NCBI GenBank assembly: GCA_902775135.1
Contig: CACYKY010000003.1
Span: forward strand, 62,001-126,000
Source: an uncultured Bacteroidota bacterium
GTDB taxonomy: Bacteria > Bacteroidota > Bacteroidia > Bacteroidales > P3
Direction: 5' to 3'
DNA length: 64,000 bases
Part shown: one piece after another, positions 55,028 through 64,000 of the stretch
Layout: every line of letters begins with the position of its first letter
How positions within the stretch are numbered: position 1 is the stretch's first letter
Position numbers and translations under genes: made by a program
The notes under the pieces: generated by a model
Databases searched by the model: none
What the model saw: only the letters and a program-made list of their open reading frames with translations
Told to the model about the DNA's origin: nothing

Positions 55028-56206
55028 ATGCTATACTATTTGTTTGAATGGTTCGACAAGGTGCTTGATATTCCCGGAACGGGAGTATTCCAGTACATCT
55101 CGGTGAGGGCAGCTGCCAGTATGGTGACATCGCTGCTTATCCTGCTGGTGTTCGGCAAGCCCTTTATTAGATGGATGAAGAACAAGATGGGGATGATGGA
55201 CGAGGTGAGAACCGAGCTGGGACTTGAGGGTGCCGTGCGCAAGAGTCAGACGCCCACGATGGGAGGATTGCTGATACTGGCGGCCATCATCATACCCACG
55301 CTCCTTTTCGCCAAGCTAGACAACATCTATGTGCTTATCATGCTTGGCACCACAGTGTGGATGGGCATGATAGGCTTCCTGGACGACTACCTGAAGAAGA
55401 GACGCGGGAAAGCAGGACTTCCCGGCAAGTACAAGGTGCTGGGACAGGTGATGCTGGGTCTTGTAGTGGGACTGCTCATCATCCACCATCCCGATATCTC
55501 GGGTTCTACCACAACGACGATACCTTTTGTGAAGAACAATGAATTCGACTATGCATGGCTGGTGACCTGGATGGGCGACTGGGCAGGCGACCTGGTATGG
55601 GTGGTATATGTGCTGATCATCATATTCATAGTCACCGCTGTCAGCAACGCATCGAACCTTACCGACGGCATAGACGGTATTGCCACCGGTGTGGCATCGG
55701 TGAATGGCGGCGCATTGGCCATCCTGGCATGGGTTAGCGGCAACGTGGTAATGGCAGGGTACCTGAACATCATGTATCTGTCGAACATTGGCGAACTGGC
55801 CATCTTCAGTACTGCTTTTGTTGGAGCTACGTTGGGATTCCTGTGGTTCAACACTCATCCGGCCGAAATATTCATGGGAGATACGGGCTCGTTGAGCATA
55901 GGCAGCATCATAGCGGTATTCGCTGTGCTGATCAAGAAAGAGTTGCTGCTGCCGATTCTCTGTGGCATCTACGTGGTGGAGAACCTCTCGGTGATTATTC
56001 AGACGAGCTACTGCAAATACTACCGTCGACGCCACAAGCTGCCCCCCAGCGAGTCGGTGCCTGTGGAGAAGCGTCCCTTCCTGATGACGCCGTTGCATCA
56101 TCATTTCCAAAAGAAAGGAGTGGCAGAGGAGAAAGTGGTGATCCGATTTGTAATTATAGCCATATTGCTGGCAATCTTCACCCTCGTAACCTTGAAACTG
56201 AGATAG
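55028..56206 (+). CDS. mraY: Phospho-MurNAc-pentapeptide translocase
   Basis: The 392-residue integral membrane enzyme makes lipid I. It has about ten TM segments. Conserved motifs are GFLDDYLKKRRGKAGL, SNASNLTDGIDGIATG, FMGDTGSLSIG and PLHHHFQKKG near the C-terminus; the Asp residues bind Mg2+. A Bacteroidota-type insertion after the DDYLKKR region (HHPDISGSTTTTIPFVKNNE) is present. The next ORF starts 38 nt downstream and is the truncated MurD-like gene. Confidence 0.95.
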   Translation: MLYYLFEWFDKVLDIPGTGVFQYISVRAAASMVTSLLILLVFGKPFIRWMKNKMGMMDEVRTELGLEGAVRKSQTPTMGGLLILAAIIIPTLLFAKLDNIYVLIMLGTTVWMGMIGFLDDYLKKRRGKAGLPGKYKVLGQVMLGLVVGLLIIHHPDISGSTTTTIPFVKNNEFDYAWLVTWMGDWAGDLVWVVYVLIIIFIVTAVSNASNLTDGIDGIATGVASVNGGALAILAWVSGNVVMAGYLNIMYLSNIGELAIFSTAFVGATLGFLWFNTHPAEIFMGDTGSLSIGSIIAVFAVLIKKELLLPILCGIYVVENLSVIIQTSYCKYYRRRHKLPPSESVPVEKRPFLMTPLHHHFQKKGVAEEKVVIRFVIIAILLAIFTLVTLKLR

Positions 56207-56244
56207 AAAGCTACAAAAACAACATATACATCAACTAGAAAACT

Positions 56245-56784
56245 ATGACAATAGAAACCTTGGCCAAACAGGGCCGCGACAGAATCCACACCGGGTTGGC
56301 CGGCATAGACACCCAGCGTCTGAAAGCGATGCGCAATGCTTCGCTGAGAGCCTGCTTCAACCGCCTGGAAGAGACCCGCTACCGCCTGGAATTTGTCGCA
56401 CGTGTCCGTGGTCGTGAATATATCAACGATGCGGCGTCACGCTCCATCAATGCCACATGGTATGCCCTCGAGAGCACACAAGGGGGTATCATCTGGATTG
56501 CCGACGCCCCGCGACAGGCGGCCGACTACGGGCGGCTTGTGCCGTCGGCCTTGCGCAAAGTGCGCATGCTGCTATTGGTGGGTGGTGACGACGAGAATAT
56601 GCGCAAGACCTTTGCGGGAGTGATACCTACCATCGAGGCCTGCCCCTCGATGGCTGCCGCGCTGCAGAGGGCTTACCGATACGAGTCCGACGATGTGAAG
56701 GTGCTGTATTCGCCTGCATGCGACAACGGCTCGTCTGTCGAGGAAGAGGGTGAGACGTTCCGCCAAGAAGTAAACGAACTGTAA
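56245..56784 (+). CDS. MurD C-terminal-domain-only protein (probable pseudoenzyme)
   Basis: This 179-residue protein occupies the place of murD between mraY and ftsW. Residues ~43-178 align by eye to MurD domain 3: TRYRLEFVARVRGREYINDA, NATWYALES, VGGDDENMRKTFAGVIPTIE and VLYSPAC. The Rossmann-like N-terminal and central ATPase domains are absent. The usual NDSKATN catalytic loop reads NDAASRS (61-67), so the key Lys and Thr are lost, and SPACAS reads SPACDN. The frame is intact, starts 38 nt after mraY and ends 3 nt before ftsW. Residues 1-42 are a helical segment without a clear match. It cannot ligate D-Glu alone; a binding or structural role, or slow decay, is possible. Confidence 0.75.
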   Translation: MTIETLAKQGRDRIHTGLAGIDTQRLKAMRNASLRACFNRLEETRYRLEFVARVRGREYINDAASRSINATWYALESTQGGIIWIADAPRQAADYGRLVPSALRKVRMLLLVGGDDENMRKTFAGVIPTIEACPSMAAALQRAYRYESDDVKVLYSPACDNGSSVEEEGETFRQEVNEL

Positions 56785-56787
56785 ACT

Positions 56788-58011
56788 ATGAAAGTATCGA
56801 GGATATTCAAAGGCGACCGTACGATCTGGGTGGTGTTCCTGCTGCTCAGCATCATCTCACTGGTGGAGGTGTACAGCTCCATCGGACTGTTCGCCTATTC
56901 GTCGCCTGGCGGAGGATGGCCTACGGGACTATTCCTGAAGCACCTTTTCATTGTGGTTGCCACATGGGTTGTGGTTGCGCTGGCCTCGCATGTGAACTAT
57001 CGATTCTTCTCCCGTTTTGCGGTGATGGGTTTCTGGATATCCATTGTACTGCTGGCTGTGGTGCTGATGATGGGAGGCCGATGGTTCCGACTGCCCGTGG
57101 TGGGTCAGTTCCAGCCATCAGAGGTGGCGAAGGTGATGCTGGTACTCTTTGTGGCCCGTCAGCTGGCCCTCAAGAAAGACCAGGCCGGAGAACTCGGCAC
57201 TTTCCTCTCGCTGCTGATATATATTGTAGGTGTGGTGGTGCTGGTTCTCCCCGAGAACTTCTCCACCGCTGCGCTCATCTTCCTCTCGTGCTACCTGATG
57301 ATGCTCTTTGGGGGCGTGAACCGCAAATGGTGGTGGCGGCTTATGCTGGCCGGACTCCTGGTGGTGGTGGTGGGTTTGGGGATCACCTATTTCCGCTACG
57401 ACAACAGCCTCAACAATCAGAGCGCCCAAGCCGCCCAAACAGAGCAGCTGCTGGAACGTTCCACCACATGGGGTCACCGTATCCACTCATGGATCAAACC
57501 CAACCCCGAGGAACTGTCGCAGGAGAATATGGCTCGCATGGCCATTGCACGCGGAGGATTCTTCGGCGTAGGTCCGGGAAACACCGTCCATGCCCGCCTG
57601 ATGACGCAGGCACACAACGACTTCATCTACGCCATCATCATTGAGGAACTGGGAATGCTGACGGGCATCATAGTATTCCTACTCTACAGCTTCTTCTATT
57701 TCAGATGTATCCGACTGGCTTGGCGCTGCAAAGGGCGTTTTGGCGCATTGGCTGTAGCTGGATTCGGGACCATGATATATCTCCAGGCGCTAGCCAACAT
57801 GTGTGTGGCGGTAGGGGTATTGCCCGTCACCGGACAAACCCTTCCCTTCATCTCCTACGGCGGTACGGCCTACCTATTCCTAGGTTGCGGACTTGGCGTG
57901 ATCCAATCGGTAGCTGCCGATGTGTACGACAAAGAAGCCCTGGAGAAAAAGAACGACGATACAGAGACCGAAGCCTTGGTTGAAAACCAGGAGGAAACGG
58001 TGCAGGTATGA
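56788..58011 (+). CDS. ftsW: Septal peptidoglycan polymerase, SEDS family
   Basis: The 407-residue integral membrane protein polymerises septal glycan chains with FtsI. About ten TM segments are visible. SEDS motifs are present: RWFRLPVVGQFQPSEVAKVM (~92-111, with the PSE element), VLPENFSTAALIFLS, FFGVGPGNTVHARLMTQAHN and EELGMLTGI; the QTLPFISYGGT block near the end is diagnostic. The loop RYDNSLNNQSAQAAQTEQLL is longer than average. Start lies 3 nt after the MurD-like gene. Its stop overlaps an ATG of the next frame (GTATGACAG). Confidence 0.94.
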   Translation: MKVSRIFKGDRTIWVVFLLLSIISLVEVYSSIGLFAYSSPGGGWPTGLFLKHLFIVVATWVVVALASHVNYRFFSRFAVMGFWISIVLLAVVLMMGGRWFRLPVVGQFQPSEVAKVMLVLFVARQLALKKDQAGELGTFLSLLIYIVGVVVLVLPENFSTAALIFLSCYLMMLFGGVNRKWWWRLMLAGLLVVVVGLGITYFRYDNSLNNQSAQAAQTEQLLERSTTWGHRIHSWIKPNPEELSQENMARMAIARGGFFGVGPGNTVHARLMTQAHNDFIYAIIIEELGMLTGIIVFLLYSFFYFRCIRLAWRCKGRFGALAVAGFGTMIYLQALANMCVAVGVLPVTGQTLPFISYGGTAYLFLGCGLGVIQSVAADVYDKEALEKKNDDTETEALVENQEETVQV

Positions 58012-58037
58012 CAGATAACGAAAAAAGAAAGCAATAT

Positions 58038-59156
58038 ATGAAGATAATCATTAGTGGAGGAGGTAGCGGTGGACACATATTCCCCGCTGTGGCAATAGCC
58101 AACGCCGTGAAAGCGCGTTGGAACGATGCCGACATCCTTTTTGTCGGAGCAGAAGGCCGCATGGAGATGGAAAAGGTACCGGCTGCAGGATACAAGATTG
58201 TGGGGTTGCCCATCGCTGGACTTCAGCGCAAACTCACACCTGCCAACATTGTGAAGAACCTCCAGCTGCCGTTCCGCATCATGAAGAGTCGCAGCAAGGT
58301 GAAGAGCATCCTCACCGACTTTGCACCCGACATTGTGGTGGGTGTCGGCGGTTTTGCCAGCGAGCCTACGCTCAAAGCTGCGGCTTCCATGGGCTACAAG
58401 ACCTTGCTGCAGGAGCAGAACTCCTATGCAGGGCTGACCAACAAGATTCTGGCTCGCAAAGCGCTGAAAATCTGCGTGGCCTATGAGGGTATGGAGCGTT
58501 TCTTCCCGAAAGAGAAGATAGTCTTCACCGGCAATCCCGTGCGTGCCGACATCGAGCAGATGTCTGCCACCGCCGCCGAAGGCCGTGAGCACTTTGGGCT
58601 CGAGGCCGATGGACGTGTTCTGCTCTCGGTTGGCGGCAGCTTGGGAGCGCGCAGCATAAACGAAATGATTATCAGCCACCTGCACTTCTTCCGCGAAAAC
58701 CGGATACAACTGCTTTGGCAGACGGGCAGATGGATGTATGACGAGGCCGTTGCCGCCGTAGAAAAGGCTCAGGTGGGGCAATGGGTCAAGGTGCATCAGT
58801 TCATCCAGCGCATGGACTTAGCCTATGCCGCTGCCGACGTTGTGGTGTCGCGAGCGGGGGCCATTGCCATTAGCGAGCTTTGCCTGGTTGGAAAGCCTGT
58901 GGTGCTCATACCCTCCCCCAATGTGGCCGAGGACCATCAGACCAAGAATGCCCTTGCCCTTGTTGACCGTGGGGCAGCGGTGATGGTGAAGGATGTAGAT
59001 TGCGGCAGTCAGGGATTGGCAGCCGTCAAGGACATCTTCGATGCTCCCGAACGACAGGCCGCCATGCGGGCCGCCATCGGCAAGATGGCTGTTCGCGGTG
59101 CCGCCGAGAAGATTGTCGACCAGATAGAAAAACTTATTAATACTAACGTGAAATGA
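58038..59156 (+). CDS. murG: Undecaprenyl-pyrophosphoryl-MurNAc-pentapeptide GlcNAc transferase
   Basis: The 372-residue enzyme converts lipid I to lipid II at the inner membrane face. The N-terminal glycine loop is ISGGGSGGHIFPAVAIANAV. Further motifs are VGVGGFASEPTLKAAASMGY, LLQEQNSYAGLTNKILA, FTGNPVRADIE and SVGGSLGARSINEM; the nucleotide site VVVSRAGAIAISELCLVGKP is near the C-terminus. ATG 58038 fits the family start; an ATG at 58008 overlaps the ftsW stop (ATGA) and is a possible coupled start adding ten residues. Confidence 0.94.
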   Translation: MKIIISGGGSGGHIFPAVAIANAVKARWNDADILFVGAEGRMEMEKVPAAGYKIVGLPIAGLQRKLTPANIVKNLQLPFRIMKSRSKVKSILTDFAPDIVVGVGGFASEPTLKAAASMGYKTLLQEQNSYAGLTNKILARKALKICVAYEGMERFFPKEKIVFTGNPVRADIEQMSATAAEGREHFGLEADGRVLLSVGGSLGARSINEMIISHLHFFRENRIQLLWQTGRWMYDEAVAAVEKAQVGQWVKVHQFIQRMDLAYAAADVVVSRAGAIAISELCLVGKPVVLIPSPNVAEDHQTKNALALVDRGAAVMVKDVDCGSQGLAAVKDIFDAPERQAAMRAAIGKMAVRGAAEKIVDQIEKLINTNVK

Positions 59157-60583
59157 ACTACTATTTCCTTGGCATCGGAGGCATCGGTATGAGCGCATTG
59201 GCACGCTTCTTCCATCGTCGCGGCGACATCGTCAGCGGCTACGACCGCACACCCTCGCCGCTCACCGACGAGCTCCGTGCCGAAGGCATCGACATACATT
59301 TCGATGACAACCCCGACCTCATTCCCGCACAGGTGGACCTGGTTGTCTATACACCTGCCGTGCCGACCGACTCGCTCGAATTCCAAGCCCTTGCCGCACG
59401 TGGGGTGAAGATGGAAAAGCGCTCGCAGGTACTCGGCGAGGTGACACGCGGCAAGCGTTGCATAGCTGTTGCCGGAAGCCACGGGAAGACCACCACCACC
59501 ACCATGATTGCCCACCTCCTTTCCGGTGCTCCCTGCGGCTGCAGCGCATTCCTCGGAGGTATCAGCAAGAACTTCAACAGCAACCTGCTGGTTAACAACA
59601 AGAGCGAATATGTAGTTGTCGAGGCTGACGAGTACGACCGCTCGTTCCTCCAGCTGCATCCCTACATGGCCGTCATCACAGCCACCGACCCCGACCACCT
59701 CGACATCTATGGCACCCATGAACACATGATGGAAGCCTACCTGCAGTTTGCCAAACAGACAGATCCAGAGGGACACCTTTTCCTCAAGGAGAACATCTTC
59801 CTAACTGCCGATGGCGAACCTTTCGTAGAGTACGGCAGCCATCATCACGACCACGACGAGGAACACCACCACCACCACGACCACACCGCAGCAAGCCTGG
59901 AAGGCAATGTCTCCACCTATACGGCGCGCGGCATCGAGGCCGACTACTACGCCATCAACGTCCGCAACTATGGCGGCAACCTATTCTTCGACCTTCGTAC
60001 TCCCGACGGTGTGCTCTACGACCTCGAACTCCAAGGCGCACCCCTGGTCAACGTGGAGAATGCGGTAGCCGCTTCGGCTGTGGCACTCAAATGCGGGCTG
60101 GACCAGTATCAGTTGCGCAGCGGACTGAAATCCTTTGCAGGCGTCCGCCGCCGCTTCGACTATCGTATTCGCGAGAAAGAGCTGGTCTATATCGACGACT
60201 ATGCCCATCATCCCAGCGAGCTGCGCTCCACAATTGAGGCTGTCCGATTCCTCTATCCCGGCAAACGGGTGGTAGGTATCTTCCAGCCCCACCTCTACAC
60301 ACGTACCCGTGACTTTGCTGACGAGTTTGCCAATGTCCTGCAAACCCTCGACGAAGTCATCATGATGCCCATCTATCCTGCCCGCGAGAAACCCATACTG
60401 GGGGTCACCTCCAGCATGGTGCTACGGAAGATGGACACTATGTCAAAGTACCTTTGCACCCCGGATCAGGTCCTCGAACTCGTTCCTGCCCTGTGTCCAG
60501 ATGTGGTGTTGACTCTCGGTGCCGGCGACATCGACCGCCTGGTGCCCCGATTGGAAACCGTATTGAGAGAAAACATGTTATGA
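59153..60583 (+). CDS. murC: UDP-MurNAc:L-alanine ligase with His-rich insertion
   Basis: The 476-residue enzyme adds L-Ala to UDP-MurNAc. The N-terminal Rossmann motif is FLGIGGIGMSALARFF and the ATP loop is VAGSHGKTTTTTMIA (~107-120). VVEADEYDRSFLQLHP, ATDPDHLDIYGTHEHM and DDYAHHPSELRSTI are family motifs. Residues 230-244 form a Gly-Ser-His-rich stretch (SHHHDHDEEHHHHHDHTAA) inside the central domain that I do not expect in MurC; it could bind zinc or nickel. The ATG overlaps the murG stop (AAATGAAC), so translation is coupled. Confidence 0.94.
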   Translation: MNYYFLGIGGIGMSALARFFHRRGDIVSGYDRTPSPLTDELRAEGIDIHFDDNPDLIPAQVDLVVYTPAVPTDSLEFQALAARGVKMEKRSQVLGEVTRGKRCIAVAGSHGKTTTTTMIAHLLSGAPCGCSAFLGGISKNFNSNLLVNNKSEYVVVEADEYDRSFLQLHPYMAVITATDPDHLDIYGTHEHMMEAYLQFAKQTDPEGHLFLKENIFLTADGEPFVEYGSHHHDHDEEHHHHHDHTAASLEGNVSTYTARGIEADYYAINVRNYGGNLFFDLRTPDGVLYDLELQGAPLVNVENAVAASAVALKCGLDQYQLRSGLKSFAGVRRRFDYRIREKELVYIDDYAHHPSELRSTIEAVRFLYPGKRVVGIFQPHLYTRTRDFADEFANVLQTLDEVIMMPIYPAREKPILGVTSSMVLRKMDTMSKYLCTPDQVLELVPALCPDVVLTLGAGDIDRLVPRLETVLRENML

Positions 60584-60621
60584 GCCAAAGGCAATAATGA
60601 ATACCCTAAAAAAACAACAAA

Positions 60622-61383
60622 GTGAATAAGCCATTGAAACGTTCTACCAAGATTATGCTCATCGTGCTGGGGGCTGCGGCGCTCGCCGTGTTGGTCATTG
60701 TGGCCAATGTGGTGCGTTCGCGCTCGCAGGTCAGGGGGCTCGAGGTGGTGATACGCTATGGCAAAACACCCCATCTGGTGGAGGATCAGGTGGTGAAGGA
60801 CACGGTCATGCACCGCATTCCCAACCTCTTGCAACTCAGCGTGAAGAACATCGACTGCCGCCGTGTGGCCGCCGTTGCACGCAGAGTCCCCTACCTGGAG
60901 AATGTGTCGGCATCGGTAAGTGTCGGTGGCAAAGTCGTGGTGCGTGCCGACCAGCGTCGGCCCATTATGCGCCTCTACTATGGCAACCGCGAGTTCTATA
61001 TGGACTCGGAAGGAGCCCTCTTCCCGCCATCGGCCACGGGTTTCTGCGATGTGCTGGTAGCAGGTGGCAATTTCACCGAACCTCTGCGTCGCGACAGCCT
61101 CAATGCCCAAACCACCGCCCTCTGGAAGGTGGCATGCTTTCTCGACAGCGAGGACGACTATGCACCTCTCATCGACCAGATCTTCGTTGAGAGCGACGGC
61201 GATATCATGATGGTCCCCAAAGTGGGCGACCACACGGTGGAGCTGGGCTCGGCCAACGACCTCGACGCCAAGTTCTCCAACCTCCTCACCTTCTACCGCA
61301 AGGGCATGCCCCGTGCCGGATGGAACACTTACTCCAAAGTCAGCCTTAAGTTCAAAGGACAAGTAGTTTGTACGAAAAAATAA
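60622..61383 (+). CDS. ftsQ: FtsQ/DivIB-type division protein
   Basis: The 253-residue product starts at a GTG (60622; MNKPLKRSTKIML). One TM segment lies at ~10-29 (IMLIVLGAAALAVLVIVANV). The periplasmic part matches the POTRA-beta layout: VVKDTVMHRIPNLLQLSVKN, ENVSASVSVGGKVVVRADQR and YMDSEGALFPPSATGFCDVL. FtsQ recruits FtsL/FtsB and holds the septal synthase back until needed. The gene lies in the normal place between murC and ftsA. An ATG start is lacking nearby, which makes the exact start uncertain. Confidence 0.85.
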   Translation: MNKPLKRSTKIMLIVLGAAALAVLVIVANVVRSRSQVRGLEVVIRYGKTPHLVEDQVVKDTVMHRIPNLLQLSVKNIDCRRVAAVARRVPYLENVSASVSVGGKVVVRADQRRPIMRLYYGNREFYMDSEGALFPPSATGFCDVLVAGGNFTEPLRRDSLNAQTTALWKVACFLDSEDDYAPLIDQIFVESDGDIMMVPKVGDHTVELGSANDLDAKFSNLLTFYRKGMPRAGWNTYSKVSLKFKGQVVCTKK

Positions 61384-61403
61384 ATCAAAAAATATTTAGC
61401 ATT

Positions 61404-62792
61404 ATGGAAAACGAAATCATTGTAGGACTCGACATCGGTACCACCAAGATTGCCTGTTTTGTTGGTATGCGTGGCGAAAGTGGCAAAGTGAAAATTCTAG
61501 GCTTCGGCAAGACCGAAAGCAAGGGCGTCGAACACGGCGTGGTGAAAAGTGTAACCGAGACGGCCGACTCCATCCGTCGCGCCGTTAGTGAGGCTGCCGA
61601 CCAAGCCGACGTCGACATCGACGAGGTGTATGTAGGCATAGCCGGTCAGCACATCAAGTCGCGTCCCAGTCATGGTAGCGTCATGATTCCTCCCGACCAC
61701 CGACTCATCGAACAGGAGGATGTCGACCGTCTCATCACCGAGCAGTACAACACCCTGCTTGAGCCTGGCGAGGAGATTATCCACATCTTCCCTCAGCAAT
61801 ACATCGTCGACCGCGAACCCCTCAGCCGGGAGATTTATCCCGTGGGTGTCGTCGGCAAGACGCTCGAGGCCAATTTCCACATGGTGACGGCCAATGTGCA
61901 GAACCTCCAGTACATCAAGTATGCTGTTCAGGATGCCGGTTTGAAAATCAAGGATGTCGTCCTCGAACCTGTGGCTTCGGCCAAGGCCGTTCTCGACGAC
62001 AGCGACCGCGACGCCGGTGTTGCTATGGTTGACATCGGAGGCGGCACTACCGACATCGCCATTTTCCACGATGGCATCATCCGCCACACCTCCGTCCTGC
62101 CCCTGGCCGGCAACGCCATCACCAATGACATCCGCGAAGGTTGCAACATCCTCAAGAGACAGGCCGAAAGCCTCAAGGTGAAGTTCGGCTCCTGCCTTGT
62201 GCAGGCTGTCAGCGAGAACGATGTCATCTCCATCCCCGGCATCCGCAGCCAGGCACCGCGCGAAATCTATGTCAAGACCCTTGCAGGCATCATCAACGCT
62301 CGCACCAAGATGATTCTCGAACAGGTCGACTACGAAATCAAGCTTTCGGGATTCGACAAGAAACTCATCGCCGGCGTGACCCTCACAGGTGGCGGTGCAC
62401 AACTGAAGAACATCAAGGAACTCTGCGAACTCATCACCACTACCGACACCCGCATCGGCATCCCCAACGAGCATCTCGAACCCGACAGTGTCTCCTTCGC
62501 CGACCTGGCACACCCCATGTATGCCACCGGTATCGGCCTCGTGCTCTATGGTCTCGAACAGGCCGAGTCCAACCACGAAGAGGAGCCCGAAGAGGAAGCG
62601 ACACCCGCTGACAACGCCCGAGTCGACATCTTCGCCGATATGAACGTCGAGCCCAGCGAGGACCCCACTCCCGCCTCACAGGTTGTCCCCGAAAAACCTG
62701 CCAAGAAGGAGAAGACCAAGAAGAAAGGCAACTTTGAAAATACCATTAGTGGTTTCTTCAAAAAGGTGTTCGACGAAGGTATCGACGACTAA
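61404..62792 (+). CDS. ftsA: Division actin homologue FtsA
   Basis: The 462-residue protein anchors FtsZ to the membrane. The ATP-binding start is IVGLDIGTTKIACFVG, with SGKVKILGFGKTESKGVEHG and later MVDIGGGTTDIAIFHDG and VTLTGGGAQLKNI. The C-terminus has a charged linker (EEEPEEEATPADNARVD) and then an amphipathic helix (NFENTISGFFKKVFDEGIDD), the membrane-targeting sequence. ATG 61404 is chosen from family alignment; an upstream ATG (61368) lies inside the end of ftsQ. Confidence 0.95.
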   Translation: MENEIIVGLDIGTTKIACFVGMRGESGKVKILGFGKTESKGVEHGVVKSVTETADSIRRAVSEAADQADVDIDEVYVGIAGQHIKSRPSHGSVMIPPDHRLIEQEDVDRLITEQYNTLLEPGEEIIHIFPQQYIVDREPLSREIYPVGVVGKTLEANFHMVTANVQNLQYIKYAVQDAGLKIKDVVLEPVASAKAVLDDSDRDAGVAMVDIGGGTTDIAIFHDGIIRHTSVLPLAGNAITNDIREGCNILKRQAESLKVKFGSCLVQAVSENDVISIPGIRSQAPREIYVKTLAGIINARTKMILEQVDYEIKLSGFDKKLIAGVTLTGGGAQLKNIKELCELITTTDTRIGIPNEHLEPDSVSFADLAHPMYATGIGLVLYGLEQAESNHEEEPEEEATPADNARVDIFADMNVEPSEDPTPASQVVPEKPAKKEKTKKKGNFENTISGFFKKVFDEGIDD

Positions 62793-62851
62793 TGTGCATA
62801 AGTTGTTGAAAACTAAATGGTAGAAACCGTCATTGTTTGAACGAAAAATAG

Positions 62852-62859
62852 TAATTTTA
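62852..62859 (+). promoter_or_regulatory. ftsZ promoter
   Basis: AAAATAGTAATTTTATACTG contains TAATTTTA in the 136-bp ftsA-ftsZ gap, with a TTG-like element (CATTGTTTG) ~20 nt upstream. It would let ftsZ be transcribed apart from the rest of the cluster. Confidence 0.5.
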
Positions 62860-62928
62860 TACTGCCAAACTTATAAGTTATTATTAAATAACGAATTCTT
62901 ATTCAATAAGATAGAAATATACAAGCAC

Positions 62929-64000
<1,072 letters not shown>

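Overview
The window looks like chromosomal DNA of a Bacteroidales bacterium (phylum Bacteroidota). The evidence is a recurring Bacteroidota-type promoter box (TAnnTTTG, usually inside a TTCGTATCTTTGCA context), several type IX secretion (T9SS) C-terminal domains, a GSCFA protein, an EF-G2 paralogue and the typical Bacteroidota mraZ-to-ftsZ cell-envelope cluster. The species cannot be named from sequence alone.

Layout. 1-1.0 kb is the 3' end of a T9SS cargo gene. 1.0-7.5 kb is an accessory, repeat-rich stretch: an IS3-family insertion sequence with a -1 frameshift slip site, an AAA ATPase gene, a GSCFA gene behind a possible 26-codon leader ORF, and a toxin-antitoxin remnant. The gaps are filled by related copies of dispersed repeats. 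7.5-20.3 kb holds dnaE, a YraN-type gene, a BT4734-like primase-domain gene, a coiled-coil secreted protein, a lipoprotein, an ABC-F ATPase of EttA type, an endonuclease/exonuclease/phosphatase lipoprotein and an EF-G paralogue with altered GTPase motifs.

20.5-31.2 kb is the most unusual block: nine minus-strand genes behind one promoter. They encode a 3-TM protein, a ~1020-residue tubulin/FtsZ-like protein with a C-terminal GYF_2-type domain, a zinc-ribbon single-TM protein, and six exported proteins, including a PEGA plus formylglycine-generating-enzyme-like fusion and a protein with two copies of one module. It reads as a cytoplasmic filament/GTPase linked through membrane proteins to a set of envelope proteins; its function is unknown.

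31.4-46.8 kb carries a large GLUG-type surface protein that appears truncated, a polysaccharide flippase, a T9SS type-B cargo protein, prfA with a near-leaderless promoter, an unrecognised 1517-residue exported protein, two tRNA-Leu genes and a T9SS C-terminal gene fragment. 46.9-64.0 kb holds recJ and then the division/wall cluster mraZ-rsmH-ftsL-ftsI-murE-mraY-[murD position]-ftsW-murG-murC-ftsQ-ftsA-ftsZ (ftsZ runs off the end). At the murD position there is only a 179-residue protein matching the MurD C-terminal domain, with the catalytic SKATN-type motif lost. This suggests a MurD-derived pseudoenzyme and predicts a full murD elsewhere in the genome.
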